Position numbers and translations under genes: made by a program. 64,000 bases of DNA from Monodelphis domestica (Eukaryota; Chordata; Mammalia; Didelphimorphia; Didelphidae). The notes beneath the pieces are model-generated. The model did not search any database. It was not told where the DNA came from and saw only the letters and a list, made by a program, of their open reading frames with translations. The stretch is taken from the NCBI RefSeq assembly GCF_027887165.1, contig NC_077230.1, forward strand, positions 346,761,989-346,825,988, written 5' to 3'. Shown here in pieces: positions 32,862 to 44,790 of the stretch; position 1 is the first letter of the stretch; each line of letters opens with the position of its first letter.

Positions 32862-33120
32862 AGCAGTAGCTAGAGAGCTGGGCCTGGAGTTAGGAAGAGC
32901 TGAGTTCTAATCTAGCTTTAGACACTTTCTAGCTGTTTGATCCTGGCCAAGTCACCTGAAAACAATTTTACCTCAGTTTCCTCATCTATAAATGGAGATC
33001 ATAACAGTGTCTTATCTCTCAGGGTCATTGTGAGCATCAAAGGAGATAATATTTGTAAAATACTTATAGCAGTGCCCGGTACATAGTAGGCACTTAATAA
33101 ATGTTTGTTCTCTTCCCTTC
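32862..33120 (+). repeat. CORE-SINE of MIR type
   Basis: gcagtagctagagagctggg to ggtacatagtaggcacttaataaatg. Confidence 0.85.
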
Positions 33121-33361
33121 CCTTCTCCTACCCTTCAACATTTCTCTTGTTCAAGATCTTTCAAAGATTCCTACCAGAGCCTTGCAATCACACCTACCAG
33201 CTCTCAATAATCTGGGTTTTAGTTCATTTGGATCTGGTAATTTAAACTGATCAAAACCAGTTTGGTGTTTTCTCTTCCTATCTTGGATCTTATCTATCTT
33301 GGACTTATCTATCTTGGATATTAATTCTTCATTAGCCATTTTGTCCTTTTGGATAACTTTT

Positions 33362-33520
33362 TTTTGGTGTTTGTTTCCAGAGTACATGCAGATACAATTT
33401 TAATAACCATTTTCTGACATTTTGCCCTCCATGTTCTCTCCCTCTATCCCATTTCACCCTCCTCCTTGAGATGGCAGGTAATATGATACAGATTGTACAT
33501 ATGCTATCATAGCCATTTTG
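33362..33520 (-). repeat. L1-like 3' UTR
   Basis: Reversed T-rich start, ttttgccctccatgttctctccctc and gattgtacatatgctatcata, the same family as 9,903-10,175. Confidence 0.55.
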
Positions 33521-33849
33521 TTCTGTCCTTTCCAGTTCAAAGATCAGTCTCCTAGCAAAGGGAAAGTTGATCGGCTTTGTCTTTTCTCCATTATGTTATC
33601 ATCACCCTGATAAAAGATTCCCCCCTCTTCTTTATCCTCCTGCCCTCCCAATATAACTCAAAGCACTTCTGTGGTCCTTAGCTTTCTTTATCAGCTTTAA
33701 CTACTTCTGAGCTTTCTTATTTCTAAAGGGCTGGGCTTTGCTTTTGCATTCATCTATCTTCATCTTCCTTAGCTTCCATTTTTTTGTGCATGTCTAAAAA
33801 GTCAGAATTGGTTAATTAGTTCCCAATGTAATCAATCTCATTTTATTTA

Positions 33850-34015
33850 GACATTAACATTCACAACCTCAGTGTCTTCTTTGACCCTTCACTCTTCTTC
33901 ATCTCACATATATAATCAGTTTCCTAATCTGTGGATTCAATCCCCACAATATCTCCCATTTGTCCCCTAATCTTTCCTCACAAAGTACCTGCCACTTTTA
34001 CTTAAAGTTACTTCT
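33850..34015 (+). repeat. L2 ORF fragment
   Basis: cctcagtgtcttctttgacccttcactc matches sense L2. Confidence 0.6.
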
Positions 34016-34021
34016 GTTATT

Positions 34022-34232
34022 ATTATTTTAAATAAAAACCCTTATCATCCATTTTAGAATCAGTGCTATATATTGGTTTTAAAACTGAAGAAAGGTAAGA
34101 GCTAGGCAATAGGGGTTAAGTGACTTGCCCATGGTCATGCAGCTAGGAAAGTGCCTGAGATCATATTTGAACCCAAGATCTCTTGTCTCTAGACCTGACT
34201 TTCTTTCTATTGAGTCACCTAGCTACCACCAC
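34022..34232 (-). repeat. SINE-A
   Basis: Full reversed copy flanked by acttaaagtt/acttaaaatt. Confidence 0.9.
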
Positions 34233-34253
34233 TTAAAATTATTATTGTAGAGT

Positions 34254-34480
34254 ACAGCTAGGTGGCACAGTGGATAGAGCACCAGACCTGGAGTCAGGAA
34301 AATCTGAGTTCAAATCTAGAATTATATACATACTAGCTATATGACCCAGGGCAAGTCATTTCACCCTGTTTGCCTCAGTTTTCTCATCTGTAAAATGAGC
34401 TGGAGAAGGAGACGGGAAACCACTTTAGTATCTTTGCCAAGAAAACCTCAAATGGTGTCATGAAGACACAATTGGACCAC
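34254..34480 (+). repeat. MAR1-type SINE
   Basis: Complete copy from acagctaggtggcacagtgg to catgaagacacaattggacc. Confidence 0.92.
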
Positions 34481-35119
34481 AAAAATCTTTTGTCTAAGGC
34501 ATATCCTTTTAGAGACATATTCCAATCAAATGTGTCATTCCACCAAGTCTTGGTGATACCTAATACGTCAAATTTAACTCCTTGCATTAGGCCCTCTAGT
34601 TCATTTTACTTATCACTTATCCCTCATGCATTTATATATAGATGACATTTATATATAGATTCTGTGGCTGACCCCTTGCTTGAATTTTGAGTCCCGTGTA
34701 CTTCTAGATCTTTCCACCACTAGTCTTACATTCTTGCTCTCTGTGGTATTAGCAACATTATTTTCAGAATCTCCAGATTGACTCTTTTCCCAGAGTGTAA
34801 AAACTAAGACAAAAAGCCTCTTTGTTAGGACTCCTTTTGCCTGAGAAGTGAAGTTGAAGAGGACATCAAACCTAAAAAGTAGGAAGCACACTCTAGTCTC
34901 TGGTTATTGCTTCTTTTCCGAGTTTCAGCGAATTTGATGTAACTAGGCTGTTGCTTCCCCACCCCAACCTCTTTTTCTGTATTTTGATGGAAGTCCCAGG
35001 ACTGCAGTTCTGTGCATCTTCCCAGATTAATCTGCCTGTCTATTAAAGATCCATTTTTATAACAATTCTGGTAGTTCTGCATTTTTTCATGTTGACAGTA
35101 TCAAAGTTGGTGGATATAC

Positions 35120-35195
35120 AGAGTGGTCCTGAAGCCTTAATGCAATGGAAGTTTTAATAGCTTAAAACAACATTTTTGTACTTTTGGACCACCCA
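35120..35195. mobile_element. Very short inverted-repeat element (MITE-like)
   Basis: 76 bases bounded by agagtggtcctgaag and ctttтggaccaccc-type ends: left gagtggtcc is inverted as ggaccaccc at right. The interior is A+T-rich. Possibly a Mariner/Tc1-like remnant. Confidence 0.4.
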
Positions 35196-35359
35196 GTAGA
35201 TAGAGACAGCTTGACAGCTTTCTCCTTTCCTCTTCTTTTTCAGGATAAAGTCCTTTCACTAAGATCTAGATTCAACAAAAATATATTTTCAATGTTCTTT
35301 TCTGAGCCAGCAGTCATTTTGAGCCATGGTCTAGCTATCCAGATACTATTCTCAGATAC

Positions 35360-35500
35360 CATCTGAGAGCAGGGACCAGTTCATCCCTTCCCCCTTCCCC
35401 CCCTTGGATACCCAGGTACCTAGCACCGTGCTGGGACAAAGTAGGATCCTAAATAATTTTTATTTATTGGTTGACTGATCCATTCACTAGCTGTTTGTTT
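35360..35500 (+). repeat. L2 3' end
   Basis: atctgagagcagggaccag and ggtacctagcaccgtgctggg. Confidence 0.65.
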
Positions 35501-36199
35501 CTCAAATCTACTTTTCTTCTCTGAAACTCTTGCCTTTTATTGGAAATAATCAATCAGTCAACAACTATTTATTAAGCACCTACATTGTGCCAGACACTGT
35601 CCTAGGTATTGGAAATACAAATAAAAAGAATAAAATGAATAGAGCTTAAAATATAATTGGAAAAGACAATCAATCGATAAGAATTAAGTGCTGACTGTGT
35701 GCCACACACCATGCTAAGTCCAAAGGATACCAGAAAAGAGGCAAAAGACAGTTTCTGCCCTCAAAGAGCTGGCAATCTAATTGAGAGGAGGACAACATAT
35801 AAACAATTTTATACAAAGGGAACCATATTCAGGATAAAGAGGAAATAATAAAAGAGGGAAAACACTGGAAGTTAGAGGTTTTAGAGGAGACTTCATTTGA
35901 GATTTTAGTTGAGACTTAAATGAAGCCAGGGTGATCAGTAGTCAGAGTGAAAGAGGGAATGTTTCAGACATGGAGGATGGCCAGAGAGAATGCCCAGAGC
36001 CAAAAGATGGAGTGTCTTGTTGGTGGAATGGACAGGAAGCCAATGTCACTAAATCTAAACATACATATTGGGGAATAAAGTATAAGAAGACTGGAAAGGT
36101 AGGAAGGAGTTAGATAATGAAGGGCTCTGAATGCTAAATAGAACATTTTATATTTGCTTCTGGAGGCAATAGGAAGCCACTGGAATTTGTTGAATAGGT

Positions 36200-36245
<46 letters not shown>

Positions 36246-36260
36246 TGTGTGTGTGTGTGC
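36200..36260. repeat. (GT)n microsatellite
   Basis: About 30 GT units inside the L2. Confidence 0.97.
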
Positions 36261-37011
36261 CATGATTGGAGCTATGTTTAGGAAAATCACTTTAGTGGCT
36301 AAATGGAAAATGGATTGGAATGGGGAAAGACTTGAGGCAGGCTGACCCACTAGAAGGATATTGCAGTAATCAAGGAATGAGGGGATAAGGACCTACATTA
36401 GAGTGGTGGCAGTTGTCAAAGGAGAGAAGAGGGTGTATTCAAGAGGTGTTGAAAGTGTGAAACTGGCAGGACATGACAGTAAATTGGATGTAGGGGGTGC
36501 AAGCATGAGGCACTGGGAGGTTGGTGTTGACTTCTACAGTAATAGGAAAGAGAGGAGAGGACAGGACAGGATTTTAGGGGGAAGAGAATGAGTTCTGTTT
36601 TGGATATATAGAGTTTAAGCTTCATATGCAACTTAAGGTATATGAAAGGCAGTTGGATTATGAAATTAAAGATAATCAGAGAGATTGGGGCAGGATTCGG
36701 AGAGTTGAGAATTATCAACATAAAGATGGTAATTTAATCCATAAAAGCTACTGAGATCACCAAGTGAAATAGCAGGGAAGATAAGAGAGTCCAGCACAGA
36801 ACCCTGAGGGGCATCTACAGTTAGAGGACATGATCCAGAGGAGAAGTCAACCAAGGAAACAGAGAAGGAGTGGTCAAATAGGTAGAAGAACCAGGACAGA
36901 GTGATGACCAGAAAAACTAGAAATAAGAAAAAGGATAGGAAGAGAGAATAATCAAAAGTATCAAAGGCTGCAGAAAGGTCAAGGAAATGAGGATTAAGAA
37001 AAAGCCATTGG

Positions 37012-37792
37012 CAAAATTGGGACATTAATGCATTGCTGGTGGAGTTGTAAAATGATTCAACCATTCTGGAAAGCAATTTGGAACTATGCCCAAAGAGTGC
37101 TAAAAGACTGCCCTTTGATCCAAACTGCTGGGTTTGTACCCCAAAGAGATAATAAGGAAAAAGACTTGTACAAGAATATTCATAGCTGTGCTCTTTATAA
37201 TGGCAAAAAATTGGAAAATGAGGGGATGCCCTCTGATTGGGGAATTGCTGAAGAAATTGTGGTATATGATGGTGATATATATATATATATATATATATTT
37301 ATTGTGCTCAAAAGAATAATAAACTGGAGGAATTCCTTGTGAACTGGAATGACCTCCAGGAATTGAAGCAGAGTGAAAGGAGCAGAACCAGGAGAACATT
37401 GTAAACAGAAACTGATACATTATGGTACAATCGAATGTAATGGACTCCTCTACTAGCAGCAATGCAATGATCCAGCACAATTCTGAGGGACTTGTGAGAA
37501 AGAACACTATCCACATTCAGAGAAAGAACTGTGGGAATAGAAACAGAAGAAAAAAAACCTGTTTGATCACATGGGTTAATGGGGATATGATTGGGGATAT
37601 AGATTCTAAATGATCACCCTAGTGCAAATATCAATAATATAGAAATAGGACTTGGTCAAAGACACATGTAAAACCCAGTGGAATTGTGGTGTCAGCTATG
37701 GGAGCAGGGTGGGGGAAGGGGAGGGAAAGAACATGAATCTTGTAACGATAGAAAAATATTCTAAATTAATTAATTAAATAAAAAAATTTAAA
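37012..37792 (+). mobile_element. L1 inserted in L2, with target-site duplication
   Basis: ORF2 C-terminus and 3' UTR. The duplication aagaaaaagccattgg (36,996-37,011) / aagaaaaggccattgg (37,793-37,808) has one mismatch. A (TA)n run lies at 37,275-37,300. Several stops and indels in the ORF2 remnant. Confidence 0.93.
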
Positions 37793-37884
37793 AAGAAAAG
37801 GCCATTGGATTAGTAACTTTGGAGAAAGCAGTTACAGTGGAATAATAAGGTTGGAAGCTAGATTGTATATGGTCAAGAACAGAA

Positions 37885-39035
37885 CAAGAACATCACCCTT
37901 ATTAGATTGACTAATATGACAGAAAAGGAAAATGCTAAATGTTGGAGATGATGTGGAAGGGATGGGTACACTAATACATTGCTGGTGGAGCTGTGAATGG
38001 ATCCAACCATTCTGGAGAAAAATTTGGAACTATGACCAAAGGGTTATAAAACTCTGCATATACTTTGATCCAGCAGTAGTAGGTCTGTATCCCAAAGAGA
38101 TCTCCCCCGAAAGAAAATGGTCTATTTGTACAAAATGTTTATAGTAGCTCTTTTTGGAGGTGGCAAAGAATTAGAAATGGAAGGGATGTTTATCAGTTGA
38201 GGAATGACTGAACAAATTGTGATTATGGTTGTAATGGAATAATATCGTCCTGTAAGAAATGATAACCAGGATAATTTCAGAAAAACCTGGAAAGACCTTC
38301 CTGAACTGATGCAAAGTGAAGTAAGCAGAACCTGGAGAACATTGTTTAATTTGCATCAGCTGTTGGGAAGTTGACAGGTGGATAACAATGCGCTGAACAA
38401 AGGGAGATACACACACAATACAGTTTTACATAGCCTCAGGGTAACATGAGAGGCAACAAAGGAAATTTATCAGGTGAGATTGATTGTTCAGCTTCATATT
38501 TGAGAGGTTGAATAATAGGGATGAGATGGCATGTGATTTTAGGAGAATATGTTAGGCAAATATGTTGCCAGAAATCAAGTATGTTCCAGTGGGGATGTTT
38601 TCTTTGTAGTTAAATTCATCAGAATATTCTGGTGGGACAAAAGATCTCTAAGATGGTAGAAGCTTCCTTCTAGATAGAAATCAATAAGGCTGAGGCTGTC
38701 CTTGCCAGCCTGAAGGTTTCTATACAAATCCTGTTTCTTTGACTTCTAAGGTTATTTTTTTCTGGAAGAGGTGCTTTCCCCAAATTCAAAATCTACTTCC
38801 TCTGTAAGGGTAATATTGTTTTTGTCCATTACATAATTATGGATTAAATAATTATGATATCATTTGGCAAGTATTGGGTCATTCTCTATCCTATCCTGGA
38901 TCCCTGCCTGGGAATTCAGCAGACCTATTTACTTTCACCTAGCAGCAATGCGATGACCCAGGACAGTTCTGAGGGACTTATGAGAAAGAACACTATCCAC
39001 ATCCAGAGGAAGAACTGTGGGTACAATGGTACATC
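37885..39035 (+). mobile_element. Older L1 3' end, interrupted
   Basis: L1 pieces 37,885-38,352 and 38,941-39,035 are the ORF2 end and the 3' UTR (ctagcagcaatgcgatgaccc). About 590 unassigned bases separate them where about 75 would be expected. Confidence 0.75.
38353..38940. repeat. Unassigned insertion inside the L1
   Basis: It could be a solo LTR: one possible frame is TGTTGGGAAG near 38,361 to TTTCA near 38,937. No duplication was seen. Confidence 0.3.
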
Positions 39036-39329
39036 AGGGAGTTATCAACAATGATTACTTACTTCTTTTTCCTCTGATTTCTAGTTGATGACATCTCATC
39101 TGACATTATCTGCATATTCCCATATAATAATTTCTTAGGGAACAAGCAGCACCTGCCTCCACTGAGGGTTGACCTTTTTTGTTGTTGATGTTGGGAGGAG
39201 AGCCTTATTTCTGTTCTTGAGTCCTCCCTGTAGCTCCTGCACCCCCTCTCACTCCCCAAAGCAGAGCTCTCAAAGTGAAAACCAAAGCTCATAGAAAAAA
39301 GATTATACTCATTCCCTGATCCCCTTTAA
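39036..39329. other. Unique sequence
   Basis: Nothing recognised. Confidence 0.35.
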
Positions 39330-39740
39330 TTCTAGCAGACAATATATAAAACCTGACCCCAGTCTGAGCTCTGCCCCAATCTTCAGACTGAAATCTGATC
39401 CTGATTTCCCACTAAACATTAACCCTGAAACCATATTAAGCCCTGATCTGAGTCTTGAATCCTGATCTCACCAACAAATTGAACTCTAAACTCAGACAAA
39501 GCCTCTATACTGGGCACAGAGTGAACCCTGATTTCCAACTAAATCCTGACCTCCCCCTCCCAGACTTGGCTCTGAAAACCAGATCCAGTCTGAGTTGAGA
39601 TTCCAGACAGAGCTCTGATCCTAACACACAAGACTAAACTTCTGAACATGCCTACCTAGTGAGTCCAGACTAAAGTTTTAGACTGCATTAGTTTTTGAAA
39701 ACCAGATCCAGATAAAGGTCTAACCCTGCATGTTCTTCTC
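39330..39740. repeat. Degenerate word-repeat tract
   Basis: Variants of tctgatcctga, tgaaccctgattt and aaaccagatccag recur irregularly for about 400 bases (for example aaaccagatccag at 39,578 and 39,700). It looks like a decayed tandem array. Confidence 0.45.
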
Positions 39741-39774
39741 TAATCCATACGCTGCCCTTCAAATATTCTCTCCC

Positions 39775-40015
39775 TCCTCAATTTGTCTAGAGCACTCTTC
39801 CTGGATCTTTCATTTTCTTACATCGCATTTTGCAACTAGCATCTCGCTACCTAACTTATGAAACTCAAAGGATTCCCTACCCCATCCTTTCTGAAGCAAG
39901 TGTGAATATTCCTTAGAGGGCAAAAATTGTTGTTTTGCATTTTTGTGTTCCCAGAACCAAGTAGAGTGTCTTCCTGACCATAGTAGGCATTTAACAAATA
40001 TTTTGTTAATCAAAG
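39775..40015 (+). repeat. L2 3' end
   Basis: ccttagagggcaaaaattg and accatagtaggcatttaacaaatatt. Confidence 0.65.
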
Positions 40016-40109
40016 TTCAGTGACTATCTCGTTCTATATTCTCCACTATGCCCTAAAATTCCTGGTGGTTCCCTAATTGGATACGTGATTTTTGTAGGAA
40101 GAGAAGTTG

Positions 40110-40265
40110 GTGGGTAGCATTTTTTGGAGCCCTGGGTTCAAGTTCCTGTCTCTAACTTGCTAGGTGGCTTTGGAAAAACTTCTTTTCCTTTGCTAAGTTT
40201 CTTCCTTTGCAAAATAAAGGTTGTTGAGCTAAATGATGTCTAAATCATCTAATCTCTATTCATTC
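40110..40265 (+). repeat. MIR
   Basis: agccctgggttcaagttcctg and tttgcaaaataaagg, sense. Confidence 0.6.
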
Positions 40266-40390
40266 CTCTTCCCACTTTCTGACTTCTCCCTCTGTTATTC
40301 CACAAATTAGAAACTTGACACTTATTGAAGAAAATAGATTTAATGAATGTCACACAAATAGAAGGTAGAATTTGATTGGCCATAGGTATA

Positions 40391-40485
40391 CCACACACAG
40401 ATACACACAGAGACACAGACACACACAGACACACAGACACAGACACAGACACAGACACACAGACACACAGACACACAGACACACA

Positions 40486-40541
<56 letters not shown>
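40391..40541. repeat. (CAGACA)n/(CA)n microsatellite
   Basis: Hexamer-like cagaca units lead into about 25 CA units. Confidence 0.97.
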
Positions 40542-40543
<2 letters not shown>

Positions 40544-40774
40544 ACAGTGGAGAGAATTCAGAGACAGGAAGTCAAGCTGGTTGTTATAATTCTCTTTATT
40601 TAATATCTGTTCACTTCATAGAACCTGGGAAGAAACTTAGACTCAGAGATGTTGTCATTCATCTATTTTCAACCACATAGAGGATAAATTGGAAATAAAT
40701 CCTAGTTCGATCATAGATTTAGAATTTTGTAAGGGGCTATAAGCTTCAGTGAAACCAACATTCTCATTTTACTT

Positions 40775-40905
40775 ACCAGCTATGTGATCCTGAGCAAATC
40801 ACAGGGTTTCTTCTGTAAAACAGGGATTATGTTACTTGGGTTGTTGTGAGGGAAGTTCTTTGTAAGTTCTTAAGCACCATAGAAATGTGAGCTATTATTA
40901 AAATC
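40775..40905 (+). repeat. CORE-SINE fragment
   Basis: ttaccagctatgtgatcctgagc and cttgggttgttgtgagg. Confidence 0.65.
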
Positions 40906-41009
40906 CAGGTGCAACATTTTAGGAATGACATTGACATCGAGCCTCTGGAGTCTATTTAAGTCAAACTACCAAGGATGGTGGCTCAACTCCTAGGGTGATG
41001 AATTAGAGA

Positions 41010-41350
41010 CACTAGGAATGTTTTATCTGAAAAAAAAAGGCTAAGGCTAAGATTTTTAGTCTTCACATGTTCAAAGAACTATCACACAGAAGAGTGATTC
41101 GATTTGTTTTGCATAACCACAAGGGGTAGAGTTAGGAGAAATCAAATCCCAGAGGAGTAGAACTTCCTAACAATGAGAATTCTCCCAAGATGGAATTGAC
41201 TTGCTTCCAGGACTAAACTTCCAGTCATTGTAGATGTTTAAGAGGAGGCTGGATGAACATTTGGTAGCAGCACTGAAGAGTGAAGTCAGAGCATCATGTT
41301 AAGAGTTGTCTGGTATCCCTTTCAGTTCTTAGTTCTAGGATTCTCTAATT
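41010..41350 (+). repeat. CR1/L3 3' end (sense)
   Basis: acagaagagtgattcgatttg, aacttcctaacaatgagaattc and gaggaggctggatgaacatttg follow the L3 3' order. Confidence 0.75.
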
Positions 41351-41464
41351 CTTCTCATTTGATAATTGTGCAGCAGGGATAACTGTATGGAGAGAGGGAT
41401 TGGTGTCTCCTGGCCCATTCTAGCTATTTTGAGAAGCAGTCCAAGGTGATTCGAATAATACTTC

Positions 41465-41939
41465 TGTCTACTGCCCTGGGTGAGCTCCCCGAACCGGCGA
41501 GAAGCCTCAAGGTAGGAAGATAGAAAAAGGATAGAAGTTTTGGATACCCCGAGGGGCGTGGTGGAGCCAAGTTATAGATATGAGGTGGCAGAAATGAGTC
41601 AGAAACCGGGCCTTATTGATTATTGATTATAATAGGGCCACAGCATAACCCCGATCTTTAGGATGTCGCAGAGGCATGATCCATCCTGAGATCCACAATT
41701 AATACCACACAGGTCAGAGACATGATAGAGAAAAGAGAGTGCCTGGCCAAAAGCCAGGACCCAGGTGGGAGAGGTAGATAAGGAAAGGAATTAAAGATGG
41801 AGCTTGGCACTCAATCTGGGGAAAGCTGGGGTCAAGGGTCAGAGGCTTTCCTAGCCATGCGCAAGACTGAGCAGGCTCTCTTCTAAGCCACTCTGTACAT
41901 TCTGTTTCCCTTGCCCATAGCTAGGGGTGGACTGCTACA
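41465..41939 (-). mobile_element. Solo LTR, 475 bases
   Basis: On the minus strand it runs from TGTAGCAGTCC to GGGCAGTAGACA, both ends canonical, with a polyadenylation-like aatcaataagg and a C-rich 3' part (cttctcgccggttcgg). CpGs survive, suggesting a relatively recent insertion. No matching duplication was found. Class I-like by appearance only. Confidence 0.65.
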
Positions 41940-42239
41940 CTGGGGAAGTAGGTAATGTGGAGGTATAAAGAGGTAGAAAAGGAAAGCATTCAATCCAAAT
42001 CTCTGAACTCAGTTGGAAATGTTGATTTGAGTTGGAGGTAACCAAATGCAGGGAGACAGAGAAGTGAATAGTAAAGGATCACTACAATGAATTAAAGATA
42101 GATATGCTACTTTAGGAGAAAGAAGAAAAGGTTTTTATAACCTCTGAGAGACCTTTCTGAATTGAGACCATAAACCATGGTGATAAAGTATAAAAGAAAA
42201 TCTAATGGGGGATCAGTACAGAGGTAGGGTGCCTCTGAT

Positions 42240-42375
42240 GACACTATCAATCAGTTAACATTTGTTAAACGTGTATTCTGTGTCAGATATTGTGTTAAGA
42301 GCTGGAAATAAAAGAAGCAAAAGACAGTCCCTGCCTTCATGGAGCTCACAATCTAATGGGTGAAGACAACATGAA
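42240..42375 (-). repeat. L2 start (antisense)
   Basis: cagttaacatttgttaaacgtg and ccttcatggagctcacaatctaat. Confidence 0.7.
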
Positions 42376-42832
42376 TTAATGAAGGAGTGAATGTTTAAAG
42401 CACTCTATGATTCCCTGAAGACTATTTATGGGCCAAAGACTGATAGTGTATCTCAGCTACTGAGTACTGATGGAGCCATATTGATAGGTGATAATAAGGA
42501 CATGATTCTGGAGAGATGGGCCGAACGCTTCCATAGTGTTCTCAACAGACTGTCATTAGTCATTGCTGAAGCCAATGACTATCTATCTCAGGTTGAAGCG
42601 AATCCCTCTCTTGCTGAATTTTCAATGGAAGAAGAGGTTTTGAATGTCATTAAACTCTTCTCTTGTGGCAAAGTGGCTGGTGCTGATTCTATTCCAGTAG
42701 AGATTTACAAGACAAGGAGTCCACTACTCACACAAAATCTGACTAAAATCTTCAGTTATATGACAAGAAGAGGTTATCTCCCAGAAGATCAAGAATGCCT
42801 TCATTGTCCATTTCTATAAAGTAAAAGGATAT

Positions 42833-44238
42833 CCCAGCTTTTGGGACAAAAATCCACTATTCGATAAAAACTGCTGGGAAAATTGGAAGACAGTGTGGGA
42901 GAGATTAGGAATAGATCAACACCTCACACCCTACACCAAGATAAATTCAAAATGGGTGAATGACTTAAACATAAAGAAGGAAACCATAAGTAAATTGGGT
43001 AAACACAGAATAGTATACATGTCAGACCTTTGGGAAGGGAAAGACTTTAAAACCAAGCAAGACATAGAAAAAATCACAAAATGTAAAATAAATAATTTTG
43101 ACTACATCAAATTAAAAAGCTTTTGTACAAACAAAACCAATGCAAACAAAATCAGAAGGGAAATAACAAATTGGGAAAAAAATCTTCATATAAACCTCTG
43201 ACAAAGGTTTAATTACTCAAATTTATAAAGAGCTAAATCAATTGTACAAAAAATCAAGCCATTCTCCAGTTGATAAATGGGCAAGGGACATGGATAGGCA
43301 GTTCTCAGATAAAGAAATCAAAACTATTAATAAGCACAAGAATAAGTGTTCTAAATCTCTTATAATCAGAGAGATGCAAATCAAAACAACTCTGAGGTAT
43401 CACCTCACACCAAGCAGACTGCCTAGCATGATAGCAAAGGAAAGTAATGAATGCTGGAGGGGATGTGGCAAAGTTGGGACATTAATTCATTGCTGGTGGA
43501 GTTGTGAATTGATCCAAGCATTCTGGAGGGCAATTTGGAACTATGCCCAAAGGGCGATAAAAGAATGTCTGCCCTTTGATCCAGCTATAGCACTGCTGGG
43601 TCTGTATCCCAAAGAGATAATGGACAAAAAGACTTGTACAAAAATATTCATAGCTGTGCTCTTTGTGGTGGCCAAAAATTGGAAAACGAGGGGATGCCCA
43701 AGAATTGGGGAATGGCTGAACAAATTGTGGTATATGTTGGTGATGGAATACTATTGGGCTAAAAGGAATAATAAAGTGGAGGAATTCCATGGAGAATGGA
43801 ACAACCTCCAGGAAGTGATGCAGAGCGAGAGGAGCAGAACCAGGAGAACATTGTACACAGAGACTAATACACTGTGGTATAATCGAATGTAATGGACTTC
43901 TCCATTGGTGGTGGTGTAATGGCCTGGAACAATCTGCAGGGATCTAGGAGAAAAAACACTATGCATAAGCAAAGGATAAACTATGGGAATAGAAACACCG
44001 AGGGAAAGCAACTGCCTGACTACAACGGTTGAGGGGACATGACAGAGGAGAGACTCTAAACGAAACTCTAATGCAAATATTGACAACATAGAAATGGGTT
44101 CGAATCAAGAACACATGTGACACCCAGTGGAATCACACGTCGGCTATGGGGGGTGGGGGGGAGGAAAAGAAAATGATCTTTGTCTTTAATGAATAATGCT
44201 TGGAAATGATCAAATAAAATATTATTTAAAAAAAAAGG
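42833..44238 (+). mobile_element. Young L1 inserted in the RTE
   Basis: Perfect duplication aaaaggatat (42,823-42,832 and 44,239-44,248). The ORF2 end is long and open: codons at 42,893-43,201 and 43,242-43,892 include CWRGCGKVGTLIHCWWSCEL and YPKEIMDKKTCTKIFIAVLF. The 3' UTR ends in the same sequence as the 6,869 copy. A single frame break separates the two open stretches. It is the best-preserved L1 in the window. Confidence 0.95.
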
Positions 44239-44565
44239 AAAAGGATATAAATTGTCCTCTGACAATCATGGGGTGGGTAGGTGGGGTTCTCAGCAATCGC
44301 TGGCAATATTCTTCCCAGAGTCCTCCTTAATAGGCTGATTCTTCCCCTGGAAGATGGTTATCTACCCAAGAGCCACTGTGGCTTCTAGGGCCAAGGAACA
44401 GTCAGAGGGTTGTACATAAAAGTCATCTACCATTTTACCAAAGCCTTTGATATCATCAATCATGAGGGCTTGTGGAAGATCATGGAAAAATTTGATTGCT
44501 TGGAGTTCATTAGTATTTTATTCCAACTCCATGATGGCATGCTTACACAGGTTCGTGCTTGTTCT

Positions 44566-44790
44566 TATCTTATTTTATTTATTTATTTATTCATTCATTT
44601 ATTTATTTTAAACGCTTACTTCTGTCTTGGAATTGTATTGGTTCCAAGGCAGAAGAAGGGCTAGGCAATGGAATTTAAGTGACTTGCCCAGGGTCACACA
44701 GTTAAGAAGTGTCTGAGGTCAGATTTGAACCCAGGACCTCCCATCTCTGGGCCTAACTCTCAATCCACTGAGCCACTCAGCTGTCCCCTC
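44566..44790 (-). repeat. SINE-A in the RTE, with (ATTT)n tail
   Basis: Reversed copy. The tail is an ATTT microsatellite and the head is agccactcagctgtcccc. Confidence 0.9.

Larger units (their letters stand above)
30320..34700 (-). mobile_element. Ancient CR1/L3 LINE (antisense), heavily interrupted
   Basis: Pieces in consistent antisense order: 3' region at 30,320-30,425 and 31,226-31,330, reverse-transcriptase region at 31,806-32,226 (MPQGSMLDP, then STDDTKLEE) and 32,467-32,815, further pieces at 33,120-33,360, and endonuclease region at 34,480-34,590 (KFDVLGITKTWWND). Gaps are filled by an unassigned 0.8-kb segment, L1s, an LTR, SINEs and an L2. It is dead and old; the order of insertions can be read from the nesting. 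Confidence 0.75.
35535..37880 (-). mobile_element. Long antisense L2 split by an L1
   Basis: About 1.55 kb of reversed L2 from the 3' end (tatttattaagcacctacattgtgcc) into the reverse-transcriptase region; the minus strand reads LDLSAAFDTFD, APQGSVLDSL and YHLYVDNSQL. It resumes at 37,793-37,880. It is broken by a GT microsatellite and the L1. A partial duplicate of the start lies at 35,535-35,660. Confidence 0.85.

Noticed and set aside
40249-40680. Cys-Val and His-Thr repeat open frames
   Set aside because: Translations of the CA/CAGACA microsatellite.
43242-43892. 216-codon open frame as a possible host gene
   Set aside because: It is the C-terminal part of L1 ORF2 within an L1 bounded by a target-site duplication.
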